DNA of 64,000 nucleotides, from the NCBI GenBank assembly GCA_900318535.1, contig ONKU01000017.1, positions 1 to 64,000 of the forward strand. Direction: 5' to 3'. Below are positions 51,758-59,837 of this stretch, piece by piece; within the stretch, counting starts at the first letter, position 1, and every line of letters begins with the position of its first letter. This DNA comes from an uncultured Prevotellaceae bacterium. Lineage in GTDB: Bacteria > Bacteroidota > Bacteroidia > Bacteroidales > Muribaculaceae. Below the pieces are notes generated by a model. That model worked only from the letters and a program-made list of their open reading frames with translations. It did no database searches and was not told where the DNA came from. The translations under genes and the position numbers were made by a program.

Positions 51758-54483
51758 AGCTTGATGTTCATTTCGAGTCCGAAGTAAGGGGTTACATGAC
51801 GGCGAATGGTTGTGCCGCGACTGTCATAGTCGGGGGTGTAGTCCCACAACTTGTTGCAGAACATGGCGACGTGGAGACGGTCGTCAAATAGTTTCTTGGT
51901 GACCTTCATATTGATATTCATAGCGAACGGGACACGATTCTTCTCGAACAGCGAGGGCGTGTAGTCCCTGACAAGCCAGCGCAGGTACATGTCGTCGGCA
52001 TCGCTGTCCTGCCAATCATGAATGCTGCCGTCGGGGGCGATGTACTGGACGGGATAGTTGTTCACCTCCTTGCGCTGTGAGGTGGTGAACCACATGCATT
52101 GGGCTGAGATAGAGAAGCCCAGTTTGAGGCGAGGAACGTCGGTGTCGAGTGTGAAATTGGTGTTGAATGACTCTCTCACCGAACCGTCGTCGTTGGCATA
52201 CAGTCCCACATACTGGATCTGGCGATTGTCAATCACCTGACTCGGGCGGTAGGAATCCACGATGGAATTATTGTAGGTCGTGCGGAAGTAGGCACCATTG
52301 ATGGTCAGGCGTGTCAAGATGACGGGGAATCGCTTGGTCTCGAGGGTGTACTCGATACCCTCCTTCAGTGTCATGCTGCCGTTGGTATAGTTGTCATAGC
52401 CGGCCAACTCGTTGATGAGCGTGAATGGTAGGTCATCGAGATCGGGTTGCCCAGTGAGGCTCGCGGCATCGATGCCACTGGCGTCATATTGCTTGTATTG
52501 AAATGTCCGATAATAGGACTGCATGCGGAATCCCGACGTCATCTTCTCGCGGAACGCCGTAATGGCCAACCTGTTGCCGCCAATGTTGATATCAATTGAC
52601 ACCTCCTTCTTGAGGTTGCGTGCTGGCTCTAGTGCGGTGTTGCGCGGATTGACGATATAGGTCATCAGGTTAATGCGCCTGTAATCGGGATTGTCGTGGT
52701 AGTAGTTCAACTGGATGAAGTCGATATAGAGCAGGTCTGGGAACAACTGTTCCATGGTGGGCATTTTGGTGTGCTGGCCGATGCCCCCAGAAACACGGAT
52801 GAAGGTGGGTTTGCCGAATATTGACAGCCTGGGCAACGTGTAGCCGATATTCACACGCGGGTCCCAATATACTTTGCCGTTCATCCTGTAGTCATTATCC
52901 AGGTTGAGCAGCATTGTGCCTCGGATGCCTGCTGTGGCTTCAAGCGTTCCAATGGGCGTTGGCCACTTGAGGCTCTCCTCGGCATAGGCAGACAGACGAT
53001 GATTGGCGGGAATCTCCTTGAGGGAACGTGCCCGTGACGAGATGCTGGTATATACTGGCGTGTGTGGGTCAAACACCTGTCCGCGCCCTAGATTCTTGTC
53101 CAAGTTCCAGTCGGTACCCAGCAACAATGTGTTGGATAGTTGGTTATTAGGAATCTGCAAGCGGGCATTCAGTTTAATATAGGCATTCACGGGTTTGCCT
53201 TCCACCTCATGATGTCCCATATACTTAAACGGGAGAATGTAGGCATCGTTCTCGCCTTCTTCTTTGGACAGGGGGGCAACGGTCATGCGCGATAGTTGCA
53301 TCAGGCGGGTTCGTTCAATTAGATCGTTCTCGAGTGATGCCGAAACCGTCAACTCTGCCGATTTGAACCATGAATTTTGTTTGCTCTTGTATTGCAATGC
53401 ATTCAACAGGGCATAGCGGTTGTAACTTGACCGATAGGAGTCCTCGGCGCTATAGGTCTGGTCGATGTCTTCCTTGTCGTTGTCGAGCGACCTGGAAAAG
53501 TCAATATTGGATGAGAGGGTGAGACTGTAATCTTTATACTCCCAGCATTTTCTCAATCGGGTAGAGAATGTCACTCGCTTATAGTTCTCCAATCGGTTAC
53601 GAGGGTCTGCTTTAGCATCTAGGTAATCGGCACTCAAGTTAAGGGTCAAGTGGCGCTTTTCCCATTCAAAATCTTTAGCTGCATAAAAGAGTTTGGAGCC
53701 CATGTCGGCCTTCAGACGGAATTTCATGTCATGCCCGCCGCGGCGGCGTTCAATTTTCACCAGACCGCTGGTCAGATCACCATATTCCACTGAGGGGATG
53801 CCGCGCACGATCTCGACGCTTTCGATGTCGTCGGTCGAGATGCCACGCATGTCAACACCCGCATTGGTGTTGTCACGGCTGGTGGCCATATCATCCCAAG
53901 CTCCGGCAAGATACTGCATGTTGGCACCCGTCGAGATGGGGGCTCCGTCAATGATGAAACTGGTACCCAGCGAGGAGGTGGCATAGTTGCTGTTGCCCGA
54001 GGAAATCTCACGGATGTGGATATTGTTGGGCACGCTCAGTGACGGGTCCAAGCTGCGACCTCCGGGTAACAACTCCAGCAAATCAGAGAAACTCGATGGC
54101 TGCAAATGTTCCATCGCGTGTTTCTCAATCTTGGACGATGTGGTCAAACCACGGTTCTCCTGGGCGGTAACTACCACCTCACCTAACTGGCTTACCTCGG
54201 CATGCAGCAGGTAACGTCCGTCGGCGGTGGGTGCAGTCGTTAACGTCTTATAGCCAATAGATGAAATTCTCAGTTGGACCTCATTATTTTTAGGTATGGC
54301 AAAGGTGCCGTCAGCCTGAGTGACAGTAAGAGCCTTGCCCAGTTTCACGTCGGTAATGGTGGCGCCGATGACGGGCTCCATGGTTTCGGCATCCAGCACG
54401 GTACCGCGGATTAAAGCCTGTGCACCAGCTAATTGCGAGACCAATGCCAACAAGGATAGTATGATATATCTAATTAGTTGCAT
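51754..54483 (-). CDS. TonB-dependent outer-membrane receptor
   Basis: The start is set at ATG 54483 (MQLIRYIILSLLALVSQLAG); a longer frame would need a TTG start and has no signal peptide at its end. The ~909-residue protein has a carboxypeptidase-regulatory-like domain (ALIRGTVLDAETMEPVIGAT), a TonB-box-like EVVVTAQE segment, a plug domain with ESVEIVRGIPSVEYGDLTSG, and a beta-barrel ending YFGLEMNIKL. It lacks the SusC signature and has no SusD partner. It heads an operon with two lipoproteins, a barrel and an M16 protease, which points to import of a protein, peptide or metal complex rather than glycan. Confidence 0.88.
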   Translation of the reverse strand: MQLIRYIILSLLALVSQLAGAQALIRGTVLDAETMEPVIGATITDVKLGKALTVTQADGTFAIPKNNEVQLRISSIGYKTLTTAPTADGRYLLHAEVSQLGEVVVTAQENRGLTTSSKIEKHAMEHLQPSSFSDLLELLPGGRSLDPSLSVPNNIHIREISSGNSNYATSSLGTSFIIDGAPISTGANMQYLAGAWDDMATSRDNTNAGVDMRGISTDDIESVEIVRGIPSVEYGDLTSGLVKIERRRGGHDMKFRLKADMGSKLFYAAKDFEWEKRHLTLNLSADYLDAKADPRNRLENYKRVTFSTRLRKCWEYKDYSLTLSSNIDFSRSLDNDKEDIDQTYSAEDSYRSSYNRYALLNALQYKSKQNSWFKSAELTVSASLENDLIERTRLMQLSRMTVAPLSKEEGENDAYILPFKYMGHHEVEGKPVNAYIKLNARLQIPNNQLSNTLLLGTDWNLDKNLGRGQVFDPHTPVYTSISSRARSLKEIPANHRLSAYAEESLKWPTPIGTLEATAGIRGTMLLNLDNDYRMNGKVYWDPRVNIGYTLPRLSIFGKPTFIRVSGGIGQHTKMPTMEQLFPDLLYIDFIQLNYYHDNPDYRRINLMTYIVNPRNTALEPARNLKKEVSIDINIGGNRLAITAFREKMTSGFRMQSYYRTFQYKQYDASGIDAASLTGQPDLDDLPFTLINELAGYDNYTNGSMTLKEGIEYTLETKRFPVILTRLTINGAYFRTTYNNSIVDSYRPSQVIDNRQIQYVGLYANDDGSVRESFNTNFTLDTDVPRLKLGFSISAQCMWFTTSQRKEVNNYPVQYIAPDGSIHDWQDSDADDMYLRWLVRDYTPSLFEKNRVPFAMNINMKVTKKLFDDRLHVAMFCNKLWDYTPDYDSRGTTIRRHVTPYFGLEMNIKL

Positions 54484-54659
54484 TTCAGTGATTTTGGAGT
54501 ATAAAATTACTCCCAATCACCGAGAAGCACAATACCTAAAAATGAGGTAAGACTTAAGACTCCACCGAAATGACTATCAGTCCCCTCCTTTCATTAGGGT
54601 GAGCCGTTTTTCAAGAGGAATTAAAGGCATCAAAACGATAGGTTTTCGGCGTTTTTTTG

Positions 54660-54667
54660 TAAATTTG
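54660..54667 (+). promoter_or_regulatory. cbiA: -7 promoter box of the cobamide cluster
   Basis: TAAATTTG lies only 8 bp before the cbiA ATG at 54676, so the transcript would have a leader of ~6 nt or less. No cobalamin-riboswitch-like structure fits between promoter and start. Confidence 0.55.
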
Positions 54668-54675
54668 CAGGTTCT

Positions 54676-55329
54676 ATGGGACATGGTTTTTTGATAGCGG
54701 CGCCTCACAGTGGCTCGGGCAAGACGACGATTGCTCGGGGACTGATGGCGTTGTTTGCCCGCAAGGGGTATAAGGTTCAGCCTTTTAAGTGCGGGCCTGA
54801 CTATATCGACACGAAGTTTCATGCTGCGGTATGTGGACGGCCGAGTATCAATCTGGACACGTTTATGGCAACGCCTGAGCATGTGCGGGAATTGTATAAT
54901 CGCTATGGTAAGGATGCCGATGTGTGCGTTGTCGAGGGCATGATGGGCCTGTTTGACGGATATGACCGCGACAAGGGTTCTTCGGCCGAGATTGCCCGTG
55001 TCTTGGATCTGCCTGTCGTGCTGGTAGTAGATGCGAAGTCGGCGGCTTACTCGATGGCGGCGCTCATTTCGGGTTTCATCAACTTCCGTAAGGATGTGAA
55101 CATCAGCGGCGTGATTTTCAATCGCGTGGGCTCGGCAAGGCATTTTGCCATGCTGAGGCAGGTGTGTGATGACCTGGGCGTTGAATGCTTTGGCTATCTG
55201 CCCAAGAAGGCTGAGCTCGAGCAAGGCTCCCGTTATTTGGGATTGGATTTCAGCGAGAAACCCGAAAGCAGACTCTTGGTTGAATTACTTGAAAAGAATG
55301 TGGAATGGCAGCGGCTCTTAGAACTTTGA
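54676..55329 (+). CDS. cbiA: Cobyrinate a,c-diamide synthase, N-terminal synthetase half (split CbiA)
   Basis: A 217-residue ORF with P-loop APHSGSGKTT (9-18), KCGPDYIDTKFH (38-49), VCVVEGMMGLFDGYD and LDLPVVLVVDAKSAAYSMAA: the ATP-dependent amidotransferase half of CbiA. It ends at TGA 55327 in the linker before the glutaminase half, which continues in the -1 frame (next entry). CbiA is normally one ~430-460-residue chain that amidates the a and c carboxylates of cobyrinate. The break is either a one-base indel in the genome or the assembly, or a genuine two-subunit form. Both halves look otherwise intact. Confidence 0.85.
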   Translation: MGHGFLIAAPHSGSGKTTIARGLMALFARKGYKVQPFKCGPDYIDTKFHAAVCGRPSINLDTFMATPEHVRELYNRYGKDADVCVVEGMMGLFDGYDRDKGSSAEIARVLDLPVVLVVDAKSAAYSMAALISGFINFRKDVNISGVIFNRVGSARHFAMLRQVCDDLGVECFGYLPKKAELEQGSRYLGLDFSEKPESRLLVELLEKNVEWQRLLEL

Positions 55330-55874
55330 TTGCTCGCAACGACGAGTCGTTCTCCTTTATCTATCAGGAGAATATCGACCGGTTGGAGAATGTGTCATTC
55401 TTCGACCCTGAGCGTGATGTGCCATGCCTTGACGATGTGTCGCTGCTTTACTTGCCGGGCGGTTATCCCGAGAAGCATCTCGATGCCTTGGTCGCAGCCG
55501 AGGCGACACGACGTGCCATCAAAGAATATGCCGAGCGTGGCGGACACATCATTGCCGAGTGCGGTGGCATGATGTATCTGTGCGAGAAAATTGTCACCGA
55601 TGAGGGCGAATTTCCCATGTGCGGTGTGTTGCCATACAGCATCACCGCCCGCAAGCAAGACCGCAAACTCTCGCTGGGTTATCGCCGCTTTACGCTCGAT
55701 GACCAGGAATACCGCGGTCATGAGTTCCACTACACACAATTCCTGGGCGAGCCACCGATTTCGGTAACTCAGGTTTATAACGCAAAGGGTGAGCCCGTGC
55801 CGACACCCGTCATCCGCTACAAGAACGTCCTGGCAAGCTACACTCATTTATATGAAATTCCAATTAGTAACTAA
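55305..55874 (+). CDS. cbiA: Cobyrinate a,c-diamide synthase, C-terminal glutamine amidotransferase half (split CbiA)
   Basis: A 189-residue ORF overlapping the previous one by 25 bp in the -1 frame. It opens TLIARNDESFSFIYQENIDR, the segment that follows the linker in intact CbiA, and carries the class I glutaminase motifs: LLYLPGGYPEKHLD, nucleophile C86 in IIAECGGMMYL, and GHEFHYTQF. The ATG at 55305 could start an independent subunit. The frame is open upstream only to 55293, so any frame change must fall within 55293-55329. It is followed 2 bp later by the adenosyltransferase gene. Confidence 0.85.
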   Translation: MAAALRTLIARNDESFSFIYQENIDRLENVSFFDPERDVPCLDDVSLLYLPGGYPEKHLDALVAAEATRRAIKEYAERGGHIIAECGGMMYLCEKIVTDEGEFPMCGVLPYSITARKQDRKLSLGYRRFTLDDQEYRGHEFHYTQFLGEPPISVTQVYNAKGEPVPTPVIRYKNVLASYTHLYEIPISN

Positions 55875-55876
55875 CC

Positions 55877-56383
55877 ATGAAACAGATATATACCAAAACC
55901 GGTGATGAGGGCATGACCAGTCTGCGCGACGGGGTGAGGGTCCCGAAGGATGACCCGCGCATCGAGACCAACGGGCAGATAGACCAGTTGAACGCCCATT
56001 TGGGTGTCGTGAGGTCGATGCTCGATGAGACGCAAGATTTTGCGTCTCTACAAATCATCCATGCCGTGCAGCGCGAGTTGATGACGGTCATGAGCCACAT
56101 TGCCACGCCTGAGGGCGGTATCAATCCCCGTGAGCTCCATGCTGCGGAGATTATTTCGCAGTTGGAGCAAGCGATTGACTGTGCCGATTATCAGGGCGGT
56201 TTTGTTGTGCCTGGCGGCGGCTCAAATTTGTCTGCGTTCATCCATCTTGCCCGTACTCAAGCGCGCACCGTGGAACGTCGCCTGTGGTCGCTGAATCGTG
56301 AGCATCCTGTCAATAATGATATCCTGGTGATGATGAACCGCCTGTCTGATTATCTGTTTGTTTTAGCCAACGAGAAAGAATGA
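55877..56383 (+). CDS. pduO: PduO-type cob(I)alamin adenosyltransferase
   Basis: A 168-residue cytoplasmic protein with the PduO-type signatures MKQIYTKTGDEGMTSL (ATP-binding N-terminus), NGQIDQLNAHLGVVRS and the C-terminal RTQARTVERRLWSL helix. It transfers the adenosyl group of ATP to cob(I)alamin or the corrinoid intermediate formed after a,c-diamidation. It sits 2 bp after the CbiA amidotransferase half and overlaps cbiP by 4 bp, so it probably works in this biosynthetic pathway rather than in diol metabolism. Slightly short for the family but complete. Confidence 0.92.
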   Translation: MKQIYTKTGDEGMTSLRDGVRVPKDDPRIETNGQIDQLNAHLGVVRSMLDETQDFASLQIIHAVQRELMTVMSHIATPEGGINPRELHAAEIISQLEQAIDCADYQGGFVVPGGGSNLSAFIHLARTQARTVERRLWSLNREHPVNNDILVMMNRLSDYLFVLANEKE

Positions 56384-57855
56384 AGCGATTACATCCCATC
56401 ATGTTTGCCGGCACGGGCAGCGATGTGGGCAAGAGCATAGTTGCCGCTGCTTTTTGTCGCATTTTCAAGCAGGATGGCTACAGTCCGGCCCCGTTCAAGG
56501 CCCAAAATATGGCGTTGAACTCCTATGCGACGCCCGAAGGCTTTGAAATCGGTCGCGCCCAGGCCGTTCAGGCCGAGGCTGCCGGCATTCCTTGCCATAC
56601 CGACATGAATCCCTTGCTGCTGAAGCCCCAGAGTGATCATACCTCGCAGGTGATCCTGCACGGCAAGCCCATCGGCAACAAGAATGCCTATGACTATTGG
56701 CGCCGAGGCACGTCTGACATCGACTATCGCCGTGAAGTGTGCGATGCTTTCGATCGTTTGGCTTCCCGCTATAATCCCATCGTCATGGAGGGTGCTGGCA
56801 GCATTTCGGAAATCAACCTGCGCGACACCGACTTGGTAAACCTGCCCATGGCTCGTCATGCCCATGCCGATGTGATCCTGGTTGGCGACATCGATCGGGG
56901 TGGGGTATTTGCTTCGGTCTATGGCAGCATTGCCCTGCAATCATCCGAAGACCGCAAGCTCATAAAGGGCATCATCATCAACAAGTTCCGTGGCGATATG
57001 CGCCTGTTTGACGAGGGTCGCAAGATGTTGGAAGACATCTGCGGTGTCCCAGTGCTGGGCGTTATCCCTTATTACAAGGACATTTATATCGAGGAAGAGG
57101 ACAGTGTGGCTTTGGTGCAGAAGTCGATGCAGGCCGAGCGCGGCAAGGTCAATGTGGCCGTGGTTATGCTGCGGCATTTATCTAATTACACTGACTTTGA
57201 CGCGCTGGAGCGTGACCCGCGTGTCCACCTGTTCTATACCAACAATACTGAGGATATCAAGAAAGCTGATATCATCATCCTGCCAGGCACCAAATCAACC
57301 CTTCATGATCTGTATGAACTGCGTCGCAACGGATGCGCCCAGGCCATCGTGAGGGCCCATCGCGAGGGTGCTGCTGTGCTGGGCATCTGCGGCGGCTACC
57401 AGATGATGGGCATGGAAGTGCTTGACCCCGACCACGTCGAGGGCGACATCGAGCGTTTGCCGGGACTGGGCCTGCTGCCAACGACTACCACCATGAACGG
57501 TGACAAGCAGACGCGCCAAGTCACCTGTCAGTACGGGGGCGGCTACGAAATCCATCAGGGCGAGACGCGCCCCGTAGGCGATGCCATGCCGTCACCTTTG
57601 CTGCATCTTGATGACGGACGCGAAGACGGCTATCTCGTTGATGACAAGTGCATGGGCACCTACGTCCACGGCATCCTCGATAATGCGCCTTTCGTCGATT
57701 TCCTGTTGGAGCCGTTCAAGGACAAAATCGCCGACGGAAATCAGCCATTTGACTACGCGGCATTTAAAGAAGAGCAATACGACAAATTGGCGGCCCATGT
57801 GCGCCAGTACGTCGATATGGAGCAAATCTACCAAATCTTGACTGACCATGATTGA
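56380..57855 (+). CDS. cbiP: Cobyric acid synthase
   Basis: A 491-residue cytoplasmic amidotransferase. The N-terminal half has MFAGTGSDVGKS (P-loop, 8-19), KAQNMALNSYAT, MNPLLLKPQSDHTSQVILHG and VGDIDRGGVFAS. The C-terminal glutaminase has ILPGTKST, nucleophile C337 in LGICGGYQMMG, and GTYVHGILDN. It amidates the b, d, e and g side chains of adenosylcobyrinate a,c-diamide. Overlaps of 4 bp upstream and 8 bp downstream show tight co-translation with the neighbours. Normal length, with no disruption, in contrast to the split cbiA. Confidence 0.95.
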   Translation: MKRLHPIMFAGTGSDVGKSIVAAAFCRIFKQDGYSPAPFKAQNMALNSYATPEGFEIGRAQAVQAEAAGIPCHTDMNPLLLKPQSDHTSQVILHGKPIGNKNAYDYWRRGTSDIDYRREVCDAFDRLASRYNPIVMEGAGSISEINLRDTDLVNLPMARHAHADVILVGDIDRGGVFASVYGSIALQSSEDRKLIKGIIINKFRGDMRLFDEGRKMLEDICGVPVLGVIPYYKDIYIEEEDSVALVQKSMQAERGKVNVAVVMLRHLSNYTDFDALERDPRVHLFYTNNTEDIKKADIIILPGTKSTLHDLYELRRNGCAQAIVRAHREGAAVLGICGGYQMMGMEVLDPDHVEGDIERLPGLGLLPTTTTMNGDKQTRQVTCQYGGGYEIHQGETRPVGDAMPSPLLHLDDGREDGYLVDDKCMGTYVHGILDNAPFVDFLLEPFKDKIADGNQPFDYAAFKEEQYDKLAAHVRQYVDMEQIYQILTDHD

Positions 57856-58834
57856 AGGACACGGCGACGACCTGTACAGATATGACAATATCAAGATGAA
57901 CTTCAGTTCCAACATCTACAATGGGACTGACCTGAGTGCGCTAGAGGCCTATCTGAGCTCTCGCATGGCAGTCGTGCGCTCCTATCCCGAGCCCTCGGCG
58001 GCTTCGCTGGAGCGGATGATTGCCAGCGAGTGCGGAATCAGCCCCGACGAGGTGCTGGTGACCAGCGGAGCGGTGGATGCCATCTACCTGATAGCCCAAG
58101 TCTATCGCAACGAGGGCACCTGCCGCATCATGCAACCCACGTTCAGGGAATATGAGGACGCCTGTCGCGTGTTTGGTTATCAGGAACGCGAGGACGGCGC
58201 CCTGTGCTGGCTGTGCAACCCTAACAACCCGACTGGTGATGTGATGGCAACCGACGAAGTGTTGGCGCTTGCTGAGCGCCATCGCCTGCTCATCGTGGAC
58301 CAGTCCTACGAGGACTATACGATGGCAGCACTGCTGCAACCTGCCGATGTGATGGGCCGTGACGACATCATCCTGTTGCACTCGATGACCAAACGCTATG
58401 CCGTGCCTGGACTGCGTTTGGGCTATGTCACAGCATCGGCGAGAGTGATTAGCCGCTTGAGGCAGCAATACCGCCCATGGGCCATCAACGCCCTGTCGCT
58501 GGAGGCTGGCAAATGGCTCGTCTCACATGAGGCAATCGCTATCAAGGACCTGTCCTCCTATCTGGCTGAGACCCAACGCCTGCGAACCATGCTGAACGGG
58601 ATAGAAGGCATCGAAGCCCAACAGACCCAGACCAACTTCTTCCTGTGCACCATCCAACAGGCAACGGCTGCCGAATTAAAGGAATGCCTGGCGAGGGAAC
58701 ACGGCATTCTCATCCGCGACGCCTCCAATTTCACGGGCCTCACGCCGCACCACTTCCGCATCGCAACCCAGTCACCCGCCGAAAACGATGCCCTAGTCAC
58801 GGCCATCCGTTTCTTTCTAAATAAACAACAATAA
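57848..58834 (+). CDS. cobD: CobD-like PLP-dependent threonine-phosphate decarboxylase / aminotransferase
   Basis: A 328-residue class I/II aminotransferase-fold protein. Visible motifs are VTSGAVDAIYLIAQ, CNPNNPTGDV, VDQSYEDYT, PLP-lysine K182 in HSMTKRYAVPGLRLGY, and HHFRIATQ near the C-terminus. In cobamide clusters this relative of histidinol-phosphate aminotransferase decarboxylates L-threonine-O-3-phosphate to the aminopropanol phosphate used by CbiB. It overlaps cbiP by 8 bp and precedes cbiB, which supports that role. It is shorter than the usual ~350-360 residues. A generic aminotransferase cannot be ruled out by sequence alone. Confidence 0.85.
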   Translation: MIEGHGDDLYRYDNIKMNFSSNIYNGTDLSALEAYLSSRMAVVRSYPEPSAASLERMIASECGISPDEVLVTSGAVDAIYLIAQVYRNEGTCRIMQPTFREYEDACRVFGYQEREDGALCWLCNPNNPTGDVMATDEVLALAERHRLLIVDQSYEDYTMAALLQPADVMGRDDIILLHSMTKRYAVPGLRLGYVTASARVISRLRQQYRPWAINALSLEAGKWLVSHEAIAIKDLSSYLAETQRLRTMLNGIEGIEAQQTQTNFFLCTIQQATAAELKECLAREHGILIRDASNFTGLTPHHFRIATQSPAENDALVTAIRFFLNKQQ

Positions 58835-58903
58835 ATACAACAAATACAAATATGGGAATTTTCGTTATCTATTGTTTTTATTGTACTTATTGTTTTCTTT
58901 TTT
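58824..58903. repeat. AT-rich imperfect palindromic intergenic element
   Basis: AACAACAATAAATACAACAA on one side and TTTTTATTGTACTTATTGTT on the other form an imperfect inverted repeat between cobD and cbiB. The right arm (22 nt from 58880) occurs inverted and identical at 62092-62113, and a related half at 580-612. Confidence 0.6.
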
Positions 58904-58910
58904 AATTCAG

Positions 58911-59837
58911 ATGAACGAGACATTGTTGATTATATTGCCATTGCTGCTTGGCTGGTTGCTGGATTTCTTTTTTGGTGACCCGTCACGGTTGCCGCATCCC
59001 ATCGTGTGGTTCGGCAAGATGATTTCGTGGGGCGAACACCGACTCAACAATGGCAACCACCGTATGGCCAAGGGAGCCGTGATGGCCATCAGTTTCATTC
59101 TGATGGTGTTCTTTGTTGTATGGGGCTTCAAGCAGCTGTTTCCTAACATGGAGTTATGGCTGATTTTGGACACTATCATCATCTTCTACTGCCTGGCAGG
59201 AACAACGCTCATTCGGGAGGTACGTGAGGTGTTTTTGGCGCTGGACCGTTCGCTGGAGGAGGGTCGTCAGCAGGTCGCCCGCATTGTGGGCCGTGACACG
59301 TCGCAACTGTCGGCTCAAGAGGTGCGCACTGCCGCCCTCGAGACCCTTGCCGAGAACCTGAGCGACGGCGTGATAGCCCCGCTGTTCTGGTTCGCATTGT
59401 TGGGCACGCCAGGCATGCTGGCCTACAAGATGGTCAATACCCTCGACTCGATGATTGGCTACCGCACTGAGCGCTACAAGGACTTCGGCTGCTGGGCCGC
59501 CCATATCGACGACGTGGCCAACTTCATTCCTGCCCGCCTGACCGCCCTGCTGATGGTCATTGCGTCAGGCAAGTTGTCACTGATGAAATTCGTTTGGAAA
59601 AACGGTCGCAAGCACGCCAGTCCCAATAGCGGCTACCCCGAGGCAGCCCTTGCAGGCATCCTCAACTGCCGTTTCGGCGGGCCACACTATTACTTTGGCG
59701 AACTTTTCGACAAACCTTTCATCGGCGAGAACGACCGCGAACTCACCACCGCCGACATGCGCACCGCCGTCCGAATCAACAGAACGGCTGAACTCCTCAT
59801 GCTCGCCTTGACGCTTGTCGTGATGATATTTCTTTAG
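58911..59837 (+). CDS. cbiB: Adenosylcobinamide-phosphate synthase (membrane)
   Basis: The start is set at ATG 58911 (MNETLLIILPLLLGWLLDFF, then FGDPSRLPHPIVWFGK), the usual CbiB beginning; an upstream TTG start would extend into the repeat element. The ~308-residue integral membrane protein has the CbiB motifs LGWLLDFFFGDP, LSDGVIAPLFWF, YKMVNTLDSMIGY and DDVANFIPARLTA. It joins the aminopropanol phosphate to adenosylcobyric acid. Its stop codon overlaps the cobT stop codon on the opposite strand by 4 bp, so the two operons converge with no spacer. Confidence 0.93.
   Translation: MNETLLIILPLLLGWLLDFFFGDPSRLPHPIVWFGKMISWGEHRLNNGNHRMAKGAVMAISFILMVFFVVWGFKQLFPNMELWLILDTIIIFYCLAGTTLIREVREVFLALDRSLEEGRQQVARIVGRDTSQLSAQEVRTAALETLAENLSDGVIAPLFWFALLGTPGMLAYKMVNTLDSMIGYRTERYKDFGCWAAHIDDVANFIPARLTALLMVIASGKLSLMKFVWKNGRKHASPNSGYPEAALAGILNCRFGGPHYYFGELFDKPFIGENDRELTTADMRTAVRINRTAELLMLALTLVVMIFL

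Noticed and set aside
54484-54516. Longer TTG-initiated start for the TonB receptor
   Set aside because: The extra 11 residues precede a complete signal peptide that begins at the ATG at 54483.
54484-54675. Cobalamin riboswitch upstream of cbiA
   Set aside because: The space between the divergent TonB receptor start and cbiA is under 200 bp. The -7 box is 8 bp from the ATG, and no B12-box-like conserved segment was recognised.
55286-55329. Programmed -1 ribosomal frameshift in cbiA
   Set aside because: No X-XXY-YYZ heptamer is present in the correct frame and no strong downstream hairpin was noted. An indel or independent subunit is simpler.
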